From the NCBI RefSeq assembly GCF_000784835.1, contig NZ_JSFH01000009.1:62001-126000 (forward strand): a DNA stretch of 64,000 bases, read 5' to 3'. Shown piece by piece: positions 25,851 through 36,669 of this stretch. Below the pieces are notes generated by a model. It was not told where the DNA came from, ran no database searches, and saw only the letters and a list, made by a program, of their open reading frames with translations. Every line of letters begins with the position of its first letter. Position 1 is the first letter of the stretch. A program made the position numbers and the translations under genes. The DNA comes from Thermotoga sp. Mc24 (GTDB lineage: Bacteria > Thermotogota > Thermotogae > Thermotogales > Thermotogaceae).

Positions 25851-26803
25851 TCGTAAAAGACTACAGAAGAGAATTCGAAGCACTGGCAAAGGCCTACGAA
25901 AAGGCAGGGGGAGACGTTTCGAAGTTCCTCGACAGGAGGATAGCCTCCATCATAATAAGCGGTGACAAGGTCATAGGACTCAACGGTGTGGAGGGAGTAG
26001 AACTCACTCCCTACAGGATAGAGAACGGTGTTCAGGTGGACATGAGGATAAAAGAAGGTGTGGTGGTGGAGTATCCCGTCCACGTGTGTACGGGGTACTT
26101 AGAAAAGAAAGGACTGCAACGTGTTGTGTTCAATATAAGGCTCGAGAAAAACGCGAAAGCGATCTTTGTGGCACACTGTGTTTTTCCGTGGACCGAAGAT
26201 TTCACACACGACGCCTTGATGAACGTGGAACTGGAAGAAGGAGCGTGGATGGAGTACCACGACGAGCACACGCACAGTGAAACGGGTTCTATAAATCTGA
26301 TCACCAGATCGATAGCAAGAGTTGGAGAAAGAGCGGTTTACCGAAACACCTTCACTCTCGTGAAAACAAGAATAGGAACGCTGAGGGTCTTCATGGATGC
26401 TTCACTTGAGAAAGATGCCGTTGGAGAACTCTACACGAAAGTAAAGGCCGTTGAAGACGACGATGTGGAAGTGAAGGAGATCCTGAGACTGAACGGAATG
26501 GGAGCGAGGGGACTCGCCAAAACGAACGCAGTTGCAATCGACAGAGCGAAAGTTTCTGTGGTGAACGAGGTTTACGGGAACGCGCCGCACACGAGAGGCC
26601 ACGTGGAATGTCTTGAGATCGCAAAGGGAGATGGAGTGGACGTGAGAGCTCTTCCTGTGCTGGTTGTGAAGAACGATTCTTCTGAGCTAACCCACGAGGC
26701 TTCCATAGGAAGGGTGAACGCGAAACAGCTTGAAACACTCATGGCCAAAGGCCTTACAGAAGAGGAAGCGACCGAAATGATCATAAAGGGTATTTTGACA
26801 TGA
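25847..26803 (+). CDS. sufB: SufB/SufD-family scaffold protein (SmsB-like)
   Basis: 318 residues, shorter than SufB (about 470), lacking most of the N-terminal helical part. The beta-helix core is followed by the typical C-terminal interface: AKTNAVAIDRAKVSVVNEV, the histidine/acid segment ELTHEASIGRVNAKQLETLMAKGLTEEEA. It should bind SufC and hold a nascent cluster. The ATG overlaps sufC by four bases. A promoter for the following tRNA overlaps its end. Distinguishing SufB from SufD in such short forms is not possible by eye. Confidence 0.8.
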   Translation: MIVKDYRREFEALAKAYEKAGGDVSKFLDRRIASIIISGDKVIGLNGVEGVELTPYRIENGVQVDMRIKEGVVVEYPVHVCTGYLEKKGLQRVVFNIRLEKNAKAIFVAHCVFPWTEDFTHDALMNVELEEGAWMEYHDEHTHSETGSINLITRSIARVGERAVYRNTFTLVKTRIGTLRVFMDASLEKDAVGELYTKVKAVEDDDVEVKEILRLNGMGARGLAKTNAVAIDRAKVSVVNEVYGNAPHTRGHVECLEIAKGDGVDVRALPVLVVKNDSSELTHEASIGRVNAKQLETLMAKGLTEEEATEMIIKGILT

Positions 26804-26823
26804 TGGAGATTTTGTTGTAAAAT
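26795..26823 (+). promoter_or_regulatory. Promoter of tRNA-Val(CAC)
   Basis: TTGACA (26795-26800) and TAAAAT (26818-26823) are 17 bases apart, straddling the stop codon of the SufB-like gene. The predicted start is about six bases ahead of the mature tRNA. Confidence 0.75.
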
Positions 26824-26835
26824 CCATAAACGGAT

Positions 26836-26910
26836 GGGTGCGTAGCTCAGGGGGAGAGCGCTTCCCTCACGAGGAAGAGGTCGCAGGTTCGAATCCTGCC
26901 GCACCCACCA
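26836..26910 (+). tRNA. tRNA-Val (anticodon CAC)
   Basis: 75 bases, with encoded CCA. The acceptor stem GGGTGCG/CGCACCC, D-arm, anticodon stem CTTCC/GGAAG with loop CTCACGA (anticodon CAC) and T-arm GCAGG/CCTGC with TTCGAAT are all intact. It reads GUG codons. Nearly identical to the gene at 59116-59190 apart from the anticodon loop and T-loop. Confidence 0.95.
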
Positions 26911-26913
26911 GCA

Positions 26914-26943
26914 GGCTCCCTCAGGGGAGCCGTTAATTTTTTT
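26914..26943 (+). terminator. Terminator after tRNA-Val(CAC)
   Basis: GGCTCCC and GGGAGCC pair around a four-base loop and are followed by GTTAATTTTTTT, a good intrinsic terminator four bases after the tRNA CCA end. Confidence 0.8.
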
Positions 26944-26959
26944 AGAGGGAGGGATCGAA

Positions 26960-29263
<2,304 letters not shown>

Positions 29264-29599
29264 TCGATGACATGTAAGTGCTTTGAATTCAGGAAGTTAA
29301 CAGTTAATTTCTAACACATTGAGGAATACCTTCTTTCATCTATTTGTGAAACATAGAACTAATCGATTTTTACCAGAAACACCCCAAAATGCCCCGACGT
29401 AGGTTGATATAATTTATTTTCTGTTTTTTGCTTGTGTTCTTTCGTTGTTGGACTATGCAATTATTCCATTTTTCCAAACAGTACTTGAAGGTGCTCTGTT
29501 GTGTGTTAGAATGGTTTATGGAAAAAGAGAATATGGAAGTTCAAAAAACATCTTGCTTTCAGAGTGTGTTTGTGGTATAATTTCTCTCGAACTCAACGG
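29264..29599 (+). promoter_or_regulatory. CRISPR leader with pre-crRNA promoter
   Basis: AT-rich stretch of about 335 bases without a gene. Near its end an extended -10 (TGGTATAAT, TATAAT at 29576-29581) follows a -35-like TTGCTT (29553-29558) with a 17-base spacer. Transcription would start about 12 bases before the first repeat, which fits a leader at the left end of the array. Repeats are perfect at this side and decayed at the other. Confidence 0.7.
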
Positions 29600-30826
29600 G
29601 TTTCAATACTTCCTTAGAGGTATGGAAACCTGCGATTTTCACGTCGGGAAACTTCGTAGCGCTCTGTTTCAATACTTCCTTAGAGGTATGGAAACGAAGG
29701 CTTGTCCTTTCAGCTGATAAAGTCATTATTCATGGGTTTCAATACTTCCTTAGAGGTATGGAAACACGTTGATTGATATAGTTTTTACAAGTTTAGATAA
29801 GGTTTCAATACTTCCTTAGAGGTATGGAAACGTTCCTGTAGTTCTTGCTTTGCCTCTTCGGGTGTTTGTTTCAATACTTCCTTAGAGGTATGGAAACGGA
29901 TCTTCCCTTCTTTGTGCTCGAATACCCATTCGCGTTTCAATACTTCCTTAGAGGTATGGAAACAGGATACTGGAAAAATCCAGAAGCAAACTGCCAAAAC
30001 GTTTCAATACTTCCTTAGAGGTATGGAAACCCGCCTTGTGCATCCCCATCCCCCCTCTACAGAATCGTTTCAATACTTCCTTAGAGGTATGGAAACACAA
30101 ATCCCGCGGAGACTACATTAAAGCAGAACATGGTTTCAATACTTCCTTAGAGGTATGGAAACGTGGCTGATTGCAGCAAACGCCCAAACTGGCAACCTTG
30201 TTTCAATACTTCCTTAGAGGTATGGAAACATCTTCATCAAAAAGGCCCTCGAGGAGTTCGGTTTGTTTCAATACTTCCTTAGAGGTATGGAAACGCTACT
30301 AGCCATTCTGTGCATCGTCAACTGTGGCAAGTTTCAATACTTCCTTAGAGGTATGGAAACCTGCTCGGGTCAGTTTCAAAATCGTACAATCTATCGTTTC
30401 AATACTTCCTTAGAGGTATGGAAACAACAGCCGGACAGCTTCGGTGCCTTCGAGATATTCGTTTCAATACTTCCTTAGAGGTATGGAAACACCGGGATAC
30501 CAAGCATTCTTTCGAGCACCCTGCAGGTTTCAATAGTTCCTTAGAGGTATGGAAACCAGGGAACAGTACCCTCCCTATGAAACTTCGTGTTGTGTTTCAA
30601 TAATTCCTTAGAGGTATGGAAACGGAACAGGTGCTACAAGAGCACCACGAATGATCTCGGCGGGTTTCAATAATTCCTTAGAGGTATGGAAACTGCCAGG
30701 GAGTCACATAGTTTGATTCCTCAACCTCGAGTTTCAATAATTCCTTAGAGGTATGGAATCGCGGCCAGTCTGCACATTATCTCGCCTCCCTTTTGAGTTT
30801 CAATACATCCTTAGAACTATGGAGAC
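29600..30826 (+). CRISPR. CRISPR array, 19 repeats / 18 spacers
   Basis: A 30-base repeat beginning GTTTCAATACTTCC and ending GAGGTATGGAAAC recurs about every 66 bases, first at 29600 and last at 30797. Spacers are mostly 35-38 bases, with two of 40. The first fourteen repeats are identical. Repeats at 30527, 30594, 30664 and 30731 have a change at position 10 (G or A for C), the one at 30731 also ends GGAATC, and the repeat at 30797 is badly decayed. This polarity puts the leader on the left. No cas gene lies in the window, so the array relies on proteins encoded elsewhere. The GTTTC/GAAAC form is common in Thermotoga arrays. Confidence 0.97.
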
Positions 30827-30862
30827 ATTTCAATTTTGATGCCCGTGTTTGTTTTCGCTTCT

Positions 30863-30892
30863 GTTTCAACATTCCTTATTTTTTGTAGATAA
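30863..30892 (+). repeat. Decayed extra CRISPR repeat
   Basis: Exactly one spacer length (36 bases) beyond the last readable repeat, GTTTCAACATTCCTTA matches the left half of the repeat with one base lost; the right half is gone. It marks the ancient end of the array. Confidence 0.5.
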
Positions 30893-31031
30893 TATTTTTT
30901 GGATCAAGTTAGTCTAGTTTTGTCTTCTGTGGGAAAACAAAAGTTAACTTGATGCTAATCTATATTTTTCAAAAAAGTGATTCAATAAATTTTTGAATTG
31001 TAGAAACAAATGGGCAATAAAGTTTAGAAAA

Positions 31032-32381
31032 ATGGCGGGGAAATTCTTTAAGCTTAAATTCTTCAGGGAAACGTTTCTAGGAAACTTTTTGACCTTCTCT
31101 ATTTCTGCTTTTGAAAGCAATCTGTTGTGGTTATTTCCGTTCTTTTTTTTCTCATTTATCTTTAGAAAGACACTATTGTTTGAGGCTTTGTTTGGAGTCA
31201 TAACGTATTCCTTTATCTTTTCTACAATCGTTTTAGGGGGATTAGCATTTGCTATAGTCAGGATAATATCAGACTTCATATACCTGAATCAACCTCGAAA
31301 AATCTACGAGAACTATTCAGGAGCAGTTTTTTTGGTATTTTTTGTTTCTCTCGCTTCAGGGTACATTTTTTTTCATGATTATCATTACAGAGAAATCGCT
31401 ATGTTTCTTTTCATGGGTTTATCAGTATTACAAGTGAACAGTTTATTCGTTGGAGCTATTGAAAAGACATATTTAACGCTTTTTTCGGTAGGTGCTAGTT
31501 TTTCTTTGGTCGCGCTTTTTTTCAACTTTTTTAAAAACAATATCAACGAGAAAATGGGGATTATGGCCTTTGCTATGTCAATTAGTTTGTCTGTTTTTAT
31601 ATTAAATGTTGTCATTACTAAATATTTGAAAAGTACCACACAAATAAGATTTGATTTTTTGAAGCTTATAGGAAAAAATCCGGAGTTGTTGTTAATAGGT
31701 TATCTCTATTATCTTTCATATTGGATCGACAATATTGTTTTGTGGATACAAAGAGGGATAGAAGTTGCTCCTGGTATTGTTATATATCCTGATTATGATT
31801 TTCCTCTTTTTATAACAAGCGTTTCTTTTATACCTAGCATCGTTTTGATCAATTTGAACATTGAAACTATCTTTTTGGAAAAATACTTAGCATTCTTTTC
31901 TTCTATAAAGAGTAATAAACCTTTGAATCAAATAGAAGAAAATTTGAGAAAACTCAAACTTTCGATAAAGCACATCCTTTTCAAAGTGATATTAGTAGGC
32001 ATTACAACATTAATCTTAAATTTTTCAATTGCTCCTTTTTTTAAGGAATGGGGGATTCTCAACGAGAATTCAATACTTGCCTTTACAGTATCATCTCTTG
32101 GTCATTTTTTTAATGCAGTGTTCGTCTTCCTTATGATCATGTGCCTTTATTTTGGATACTATGCAGAGGCTTTAAAAGGAAATCTAATAGCTTTCGTGGT
32201 GAATTTTGTAGTGTCTTGGTTTTTCGGAAAAACAATTCTTGGGATAGGTTTTCTGGTATCGTTCTTGAGTGGTTCAGTGTTTCTTCTCCACAAATTTGAT
32301 CTTAAGGATCTAATATTCAAAATTTATTCATCCCAACCTCATGGCCTGGAAAAAGTTAAAAGAATATCTTGGAAGCCATAG
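31032..32381 (+). CDS. pelG: PelG-like polytopic membrane protein (module 1)
   Basis: 449 residues, about twelve membrane helices. It belongs to the PelG/MATE-like polysaccharide transporter group: an aromatic N-terminal cytoplasmic start, a conserved GYLYYLSYWIDNIVLW segment in the middle and PHGLEKVKRISWKP at the end, all shared with the copy at 38810. PelG and PelF with PelD/PelE form the synthase that polymerises and exports Pel. I place the start at ATG 31032 (MAGKFF), matching MAGKSF of module 2; there is no good ribosome site. The coding sequence is strikingly AT-rich. It begins 140 bases after the decayed end of the CRISPR array. Confidence 0.78.
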   Translation: MAGKFFKLKFFRETFLGNFLTFSISAFESNLLWLFPFFFFSFIFRKTLLFEALFGVITYSFIFSTIVLGGLAFAIVRIISDFIYLNQPRKIYENYSGAVFLVFFVSLASGYIFFHDYHYREIAMFLFMGLSVLQVNSLFVGAIEKTYLTLFSVGASFSLVALFFNFFKNNINEKMGIMAFAMSISLSVFILNVVITKYLKSTTQIRFDFLKLIGKNPELLLIGYLYYLSYWIDNIVLWIQRGIEVAPGIVIYPDYDFPLFITSVSFIPSIVLINLNIETIFLEKYLAFFSSIKSNKPLNQIEENLRKLKLSIKHILFKVILVGITTLILNFSIAPFFKEWGILNENSILAFTVSSLGHFFNAVFVFLMIMCLYFGYYAEALKGNLIAFVVNFVVSWFFGKTILGIGFLVSFLSGSVFLLHKFDLKDLIFKIYSSQPHGLEKVKRISWKP

Positions 32382-33540
32382 CAGTTATGGAAAATTGTAT
32401 CCTTTTCTTGAAACAATAGGCATTTATTTTGCCTTATATTTATTGCTGATCCTCTTCCAAAATGATTTTATTGAAAAACTCTACATAGTACCCCTGATGG
32501 TTTTGGGAGCAAGGTATGGTTCTACAGTTCAAACAGTTAATGTACTCATGTATTATCTTTTCGTGTTGCTTCTTTCTGAGAACAAAAACCAATTTGAAGA
32601 TGTTTTCTTACACTATGTTTTGATCGTGTCGTCAATAATAGTTTCTTTGATAAATCATAATCATACTCTAAAAATTGTCTTTTTAGAAAAGGATTTAAAG
32701 GAGTCAAGAAATGATCTTGAGAATATAAGAAAATACGTTGATTACCTCGAAGATGTTATTGATAAATTGAAAACAAAACTAATATACGAAAGTGAAGGGA
32801 TAAGTTCCCTGTTAATTGAGTTATCTAATGCTTCTCCTGTAGACTTGAAAGAATTTGCGTATTATTTTCTGGAAAAGATAAGTTCTTTTTTTGAAATAAA
32901 GAGATCTAGCTTTTATTTGTACAAAGCGGGATTCATGAGATTGATAGCGAGCATAGGCCGTCCCTTACTTGGTTTTTCCGCGTCGGTACATCAATCACTT
33001 GTAGTAAAAAAAGCTATAAAAGAAGGAAGCTGTTCAATATTCGATGTTTTAAATCAGGAGGTTCAGCTTAATAAAGAACCTTTGTTAGCTGTTAGGGTTG
33101 GTGAAAAGGATATTTTAGGGGTTATAACTGTAGAAGAAGTGGAAAACCCTGTTCATTTGAACAGCATAGAAAAGAACTTGAGAGCTCTTACAGTGTGGTT
33201 TATAACGAGGTTAGAAAAAGTAGAAGAAGAAATTCAAAAGCATAAATTACCTGACGGAACATATACTGTTGATTTTTACAACTATACAAAGCAGAGATTG
33301 GAGGAACTCTTAACAAGATACAATCTTCCATTTTCGGAAATTTGTATATCAATCTCCGAGGATGAAATAGAAAAAATCATAAAAACTATTAGATCGGATG
33401 ACGTCGTAACAAGAATCAAAACCAGTGATCATAAGATTTTTTTGAAAATACTTCTTCCCTTCTGTGACGAAATAGGGCAAATTGCAGTTATGGAGAGACT
33501 AAAATATGTTGCAAAAACGATTGAATTTTCAAGTTGTTAA
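32341..33540 (+). CDS. pelD: PelD-like cyclic-di-GMP receptor (module 1)
   Basis: 399 residues. About three to four N-terminal membrane helices (to residue 105), a coiled coil (115-150), a GAF domain (about 155-290) and a degenerate GGDEF domain (300-395). An RSDD sequence at 351-354 stands where the RxxD inhibitory c-di-GMP site precedes GGDEF in PelD, while the GGDEF itself is lost (KTSDH). In Pseudomonas, c-di-GMP binding here activates Pel synthesis. The ATG start overlaps pelG by 41 bases; a TTG at 32395, closer to the start of the homolog, is an alternative. Confidence 0.75.
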   Translation: MAWKKLKEYLGSHSSYGKLYPFLETIGIYFALYLLLILFQNDFIEKLYIVPLMVLGARYGSTVQTVNVLMYYLFVLLLSENKNQFEDVFLHYVLIVSSIIVSLINHNHTLKIVFLEKDLKESRNDLENIRKYVDYLEDVIDKLKTKLIYESEGISSLLIELSNASPVDLKEFAYYFLEKISSFFEIKRSSFYLYKAGFMRLIASIGRPLLGFSASVHQSLVVKKAIKEGSCSIFDVLNQEVQLNKEPLLAVRVGEKDILGVITVEEVENPVHLNSIEKNLRALTVWFITRLEKVEEEIQKHKLPDGTYTVDFYNYTKQRLEELLTRYNLPFSEICISISEDEIEKIIKTIRSDDVVTRIKTSDHKIFLKILLPFCDEIGQIAVMERLKYVAKTIEFSSC

Positions 33541-34372
33541 TTTGATAAACTTTTCGATAGCTTTTCTTAATGTGCTAATGTGGATAAATGGAGAAAGTGA
33601 TATGTTTGAATTAGTTTTCATGATCAATCTTATTATTCATTTCTCTTTGAATAAAGACTTATCACAAACCTTGATTTCTATAGTTACATACCCTTTTGGT
33701 TTATTGGTATTCACAAAAAGAAGAAAAATTGATCTACTGATGTATTCCGATGATTATCCCGAAGAGTTCTCTTTTACCTTCAAGGAGAAAAACCTTGAGA
33801 TATTTCCCCTAAAAGGAACATTTCTGTTTGGGACACCGTCTGAAAAGAAAAAATTAATACTCCAGATTGTTAACGATGTTGAGAGTAAAAAAATACCTGT
33901 AAAAACAGCCGTTTCTATCCTTCAGAAAATGGTACTGGATCCTCATCCAGATGTTGGATTATATGCGTCTGAAGCGATAGGGAAAATAGAAAGTCATTTT
34001 AGCGCAGTTGAAAAATCTTTTCAAGAGATTATCGAGAATTTGAATGAAAATAATTATGAAGTTGCTTTGGATTACATAAGGTCAGGGTTTTTAGAGGGAA
34101 AAGTGGGTAGTTTTTATAAAAATCTCTTACTTGAGAAGTTGAAAAATCCGCCAGATGAAAGTCCAGGGTTTTTTATTCTCCACTATGAAGTAAGAGGAGA
34201 TGTATCCATACTCATAGAAGGTTTTTTGAGAACAAAATCACAGGAGATTTATAGGCTTTTGTTGAAGGAATTATTGAGGTTGGGCGATTATAAAAGACTC
34301 AATTTCTTGTTGAGAAAATCTTTTGAGACGAGTAAAGATGAAGATAGAGATTCTTATATCTTTCTATCATGA
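33506..34372 (+). CDS. pelE: PelE-like membrane/scaffold protein (module 1)
   Basis: 288 residues. Two N-terminal membrane helices (LINFSIAFLNVLMWINGE and FMINLIIHFSLNKDL) precede a helical-repeat cytoplasmic part rich in KAI/LE pairs, in place of the TPR repeats of Pseudomonas PelE. It probably joins PelD to the PelF glycosyltransferase. It overlaps pelD by 35 bases, exactly as in module 2, and its 3' end overlaps the convergent pelF by 74 bases. Assignment rests on position, membrane pattern and its similarity to the module 2 copy. Confidence 0.6.
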   Translation: MLQKRLNFQVVNLINFSIAFLNVLMWINGESDMFELVFMINLIIHFSLNKDLSQTLISIVTYPFGLLVFTKRRKIDLLMYSDDYPEEFSFTFKEKNLEIFPLKGTFLFGTPSEKKKLILQIVNDVESKKIPVKTAVSILQKMVLDPHPDVGLYASEAIGKIESHFSAVEKSFQEIIENLNENNYEVALDYIRSGFLEGKVGSFYKNLLLEKLKNPPDESPGFFILHYEVRGDVSILIEGFLRTKSQEIYRLLLKELLRLGDYKRLNFLLRKSFETSKDEDRDSYIFLS

Positions 34373-35720
34373 GATCGAGTCTGTATTTCTTACGGACAAC
34401 TTTTTTCGCATTTTTAGAAAATGTATCTCTCATCTCCTTATCCTCAATCAATTTTAAAATAGCTTTTGCCATCATAAGGTGATTCTTGGGAGGAACAATA
34501 ATGCCACATTGCCCATTTTCATCGTAGATAATTTCCCTACAAGCTCCTACATCAGTAGCAACGACAGGAACTCCCGCTGCCATTGCTTCCAATATTACAA
34601 GTGGTTGTCCCTCCGAGACGCTGCTTAAAAGAAGAAGATCTAGTTTGGGATAATATTCTCGCACGTTTTGACGTCCCAAAAATTCCACAACATCGTCTAG
34701 GAAAAGATTTTTTGTTAGCGCCTTACACTCCTCATAGTAATCCTCTTCTTCATCGGTAGGACCAATTATCAAGAATTTTATTTTTTCGTCTTTTAGAACA
34801 TCTTTGACAATCCTTATTGATCTTATTGCTGTTTTAACATCTTTTATCCTTGTTACTCTCCCCACAAAGCCAATAACAAATCCTTCGTGTTTTTCTTTCG
34901 GCAGATCAAAACTGTCTACGTCGATTCCATTAGGAATTATTATCATTTTTTCTGGATTTGCACCGAGTTCTAACTGGAACATCTGGTTTTTTTGGAAAAG
35001 TGTTGTTAGTGCATCACAAAAATCATAGGCAAGCATACTTATTGCTTTGAATAAGTTTATCCACATGGGTTTATAGTCTTCATGAAGCCATTTAGAAATA
35101 ATTATCTCTCTTTCCCTTTCTCTGTGATAAATACCATGCTCAGTTATTATCAAAGGGGAATTGTGAACAAGTTTTCCTACAATTCCAACGAGGGAGGCAT
35201 ATCCTGTGCTTGGAACATGGAATACATCGCATTTTTCTGGAACAAACTGCAAAGAATTCACCACAGGAAGGATTAGATTCCTAATTATCCAATAGTATTC
35301 GGTAAATCCTCTATGTTTAAAAAATTCGTTGTAGGTTTCAACTACAAGGTTCCAAAATTCTTTACTATAAAATATTTTTGAAAAATATTTTCCGACGTTT
35401 TTTCTTATGAAATCTTTCAGTTTTTCGACCAGAACATCTAAATTTTGTTTTTGAACAATAGCCTTTGTTATTTCGGTAAGTGCCGAAAGGTTAGCTTCTT
35501 CAGGTATTTCAGGGTCAAAATCTCCAAAGATATTCACTTCATGTATACGAACAACGTTTTTTGGTATTTTGTATCTAACCTCTCGTTTCTTCGAATCGGG
35601 GCGGAGGTGATAAATTTCAAATTCAAACTCAGGAAGATTAGAAATAAGAGTTTGAATCCAGCTCGATACTCCCCCTGTAATATAAGGATAGGTACCCTCA
35701 GCGATAAGTCCTACTCTCAT
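34299..35720 (-). CDS. pelF: PelF-like GT4 glycosyltransferase (module 1)
   Basis: 473 residues, a soluble two-domain GT-B enzyme. The N-terminal EGTYPYITGGVSSWI loop, HVPSTGYASL and ITEHGIYH are typical of PelF; the C-terminal domain has GFVGRVTRIKDVKTAI and the nucleotide-sugar motif SEGQPLVILEAMAAGVPVVATD. In Pseudomonas, PelF uses UDP-GlcNAc/GalNAc-type donors. It is transcribed after the GH114 lipoprotein gene, overlapping it by 23 bases, and faces pelE. The whole length aligns with the copy at 42114. Confidence 0.85.
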   Translation of the reverse strand: MRVGLIAEGTYPYITGGVSSWIQTLISNLPEFEFEIYHLRPDSKKREVRYKIPKNVVRIHEVNIFGDFDPEIPEEANLSALTEITKAIVQKQNLDVLVEKLKDFIRKNVGKYFSKIFYSKEFWNLVVETYNEFFKHRGFTEYYWIIRNLILPVVNSLQFVPEKCDVFHVPSTGYASLVGIVGKLVHNSPLIITEHGIYHREREREIIISKWLHEDYKPMWINLFKAISMLAYDFCDALTTLFQKNQMFQLELGANPEKMIIIPNGIDVDSFDLPKEKHEGFVIGFVGRVTRIKDVKTAIRSIRIVKDVLKDEKIKFLIIGPTDEEEDYYEECKALTKNLFLDDVVEFLGRQNVREYYPKLDLLLLSSVSEGQPLVILEAMAAGVPVVATDVGACREIIYDENGQCGIIVPPKNHLMMAKAILKLIEDKEMRDTFSKNAKKVVRKKYRLDLMIERYKNLYLHLYSSQKIFSTRN

Positions 35721-36669
35721 AATCTTTCAATGCCTCTGGCGGTTGTATTCCCTCTATCACATTCATTTCGTCGAGTTCCAAGTCGGATCGAGCAGCGTAC
35801 GGTATACATCCATTTCTTTTGGCCTTCTCGTAGTAATCCAGAATCCGGCTTATGTTTTCAAAAGAATCAGAACCGTCATCGACGTAATCAACAGAGAGAA
35901 TGAATTTTCCCTTTCGATTCAATCTAATGAGGTATTCCAATCTACTCTTTGTCTCGTTTTCTTCAAGAGGGATTGTTTTCAAATAAAACAGGTTCTCAAC
36001 AGCCCATCCCGAAACAGTCGAGGCAAGCTGGCCATCATCGAAATCGAGAATGTTCTCACCGTTTTGAGGTATTATCAGCATGTCTGGTTTTCTCTCTCTG
36101 ACGTATTCAGCAATTTCCAGCACGAAATTTATCATTTTTCTGGCAGCACTTCGTCTTGAAATAACACCTTCTTGAGCCCAGTATTCAAAAGAATCGATCC
36201 TATCTAAGTAGATTCCCTTGAATCCCTGATCGATGACTCTATCGAGGTATGAAAACACGATTTCTTTCCATTCATTGTACCAGTATTTGACAAAATAGTT
36301 CCCTGGCCAAGCAGGATCTTCTTCACCTAACCACTCAGGAGTGTTCGTGTACCAACTTTCTTTCCAGTAAAAGCGATAGTCCTCCGCCTGACCAATGTTG
36401 ACGTAAGCAACAGGAACAACTCCCGCATCTACCATGATTTTAATCTCTTCAGGTGAATATTCTCCACTTTCACTTCCGTCTTTTGAGTAATCTATAACGG
36501 CAATTTCAAAGCCGGATGAAGATATCTCCACGGGATCAGCGTTCTGGAGTTGATAAAGCCAATTGTCAAAAGGCATGAACCATCCCTCTGTTGACATAAC
36601 CGTTGAGCAGGAGGAAATGAAAAACAATGATACTATAATAATGAACAGAATGTTTTTGAGGTGAGACAT
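35698..36669 (-). CDS. GH114-type PelA hydrolase lipoprotein (TM1410 family)
   Basis: 323 residues. The signal sequence ends FFISSCS, a lipobox, so the mature protein is anchored outside the membrane. The TIM-barrel GH114 motifs are present: FEIAVIDYSKDG, PVAYVNIGQAEDYRFYW and KGIYLDRIDSFEYW with the acidic residues. Related domains cleave alpha-1,4-linked galactosamine/GalNAc polymers, and this is the N-terminal half of proteobacterial PelA. Its ATG abuts, base to base, the ATG of the deacetylase gene on the other strand. Confidence 0.85.
   Translation of the reverse strand: MSHLKNILFIIIVSLFFISSCSTVMSTEGWFMPFDNWLYQLQNADPVEISSSGFEIAVIDYSKDGSESGEYSPEEIKIMVDAGVVPVAYVNIGQAEDYRFYWKESWYTNTPEWLGEEDPAWPGNYFVKYWYNEWKEIVFSYLDRVIDQGFKGIYLDRIDSFEYWAQEGVISRRSAARKMINFVLEIAEYVRERKPDMLIIPQNGENILDFDDGQLASTVSGWAVENLFYLKTIPLEENETKSRLEYLIRLNRKGKFILSVDYVDDGSDSFENISRILDYYEKAKRNGCIPYAARSDLELDEMNVIEGIQPPEALKDYESRTYR
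36634..36639 (+). promoter_or_regulatory. Candidate -10 box for the deacetylase gene
   Basis: TATAAT lies 30 bases before the ATG at 36670, within the first codons of the opposite-strand hydrolase gene. No good -35 box is visible. Confidence 0.35.

Noticed and set aside
29445-30603. Short frames translating through CRISPR repeats (FQYFLRGMET)
   Set aside because: They arise from the repeated 30-base unit and carry no independent coding signal.
31032-32381. Annotation of the membrane proteins as ordinary multidrug (MATE) exporters
   Set aside because: Their fixed position with PelD-, PelE- and PelF-like genes, twice, fits PelG far better.
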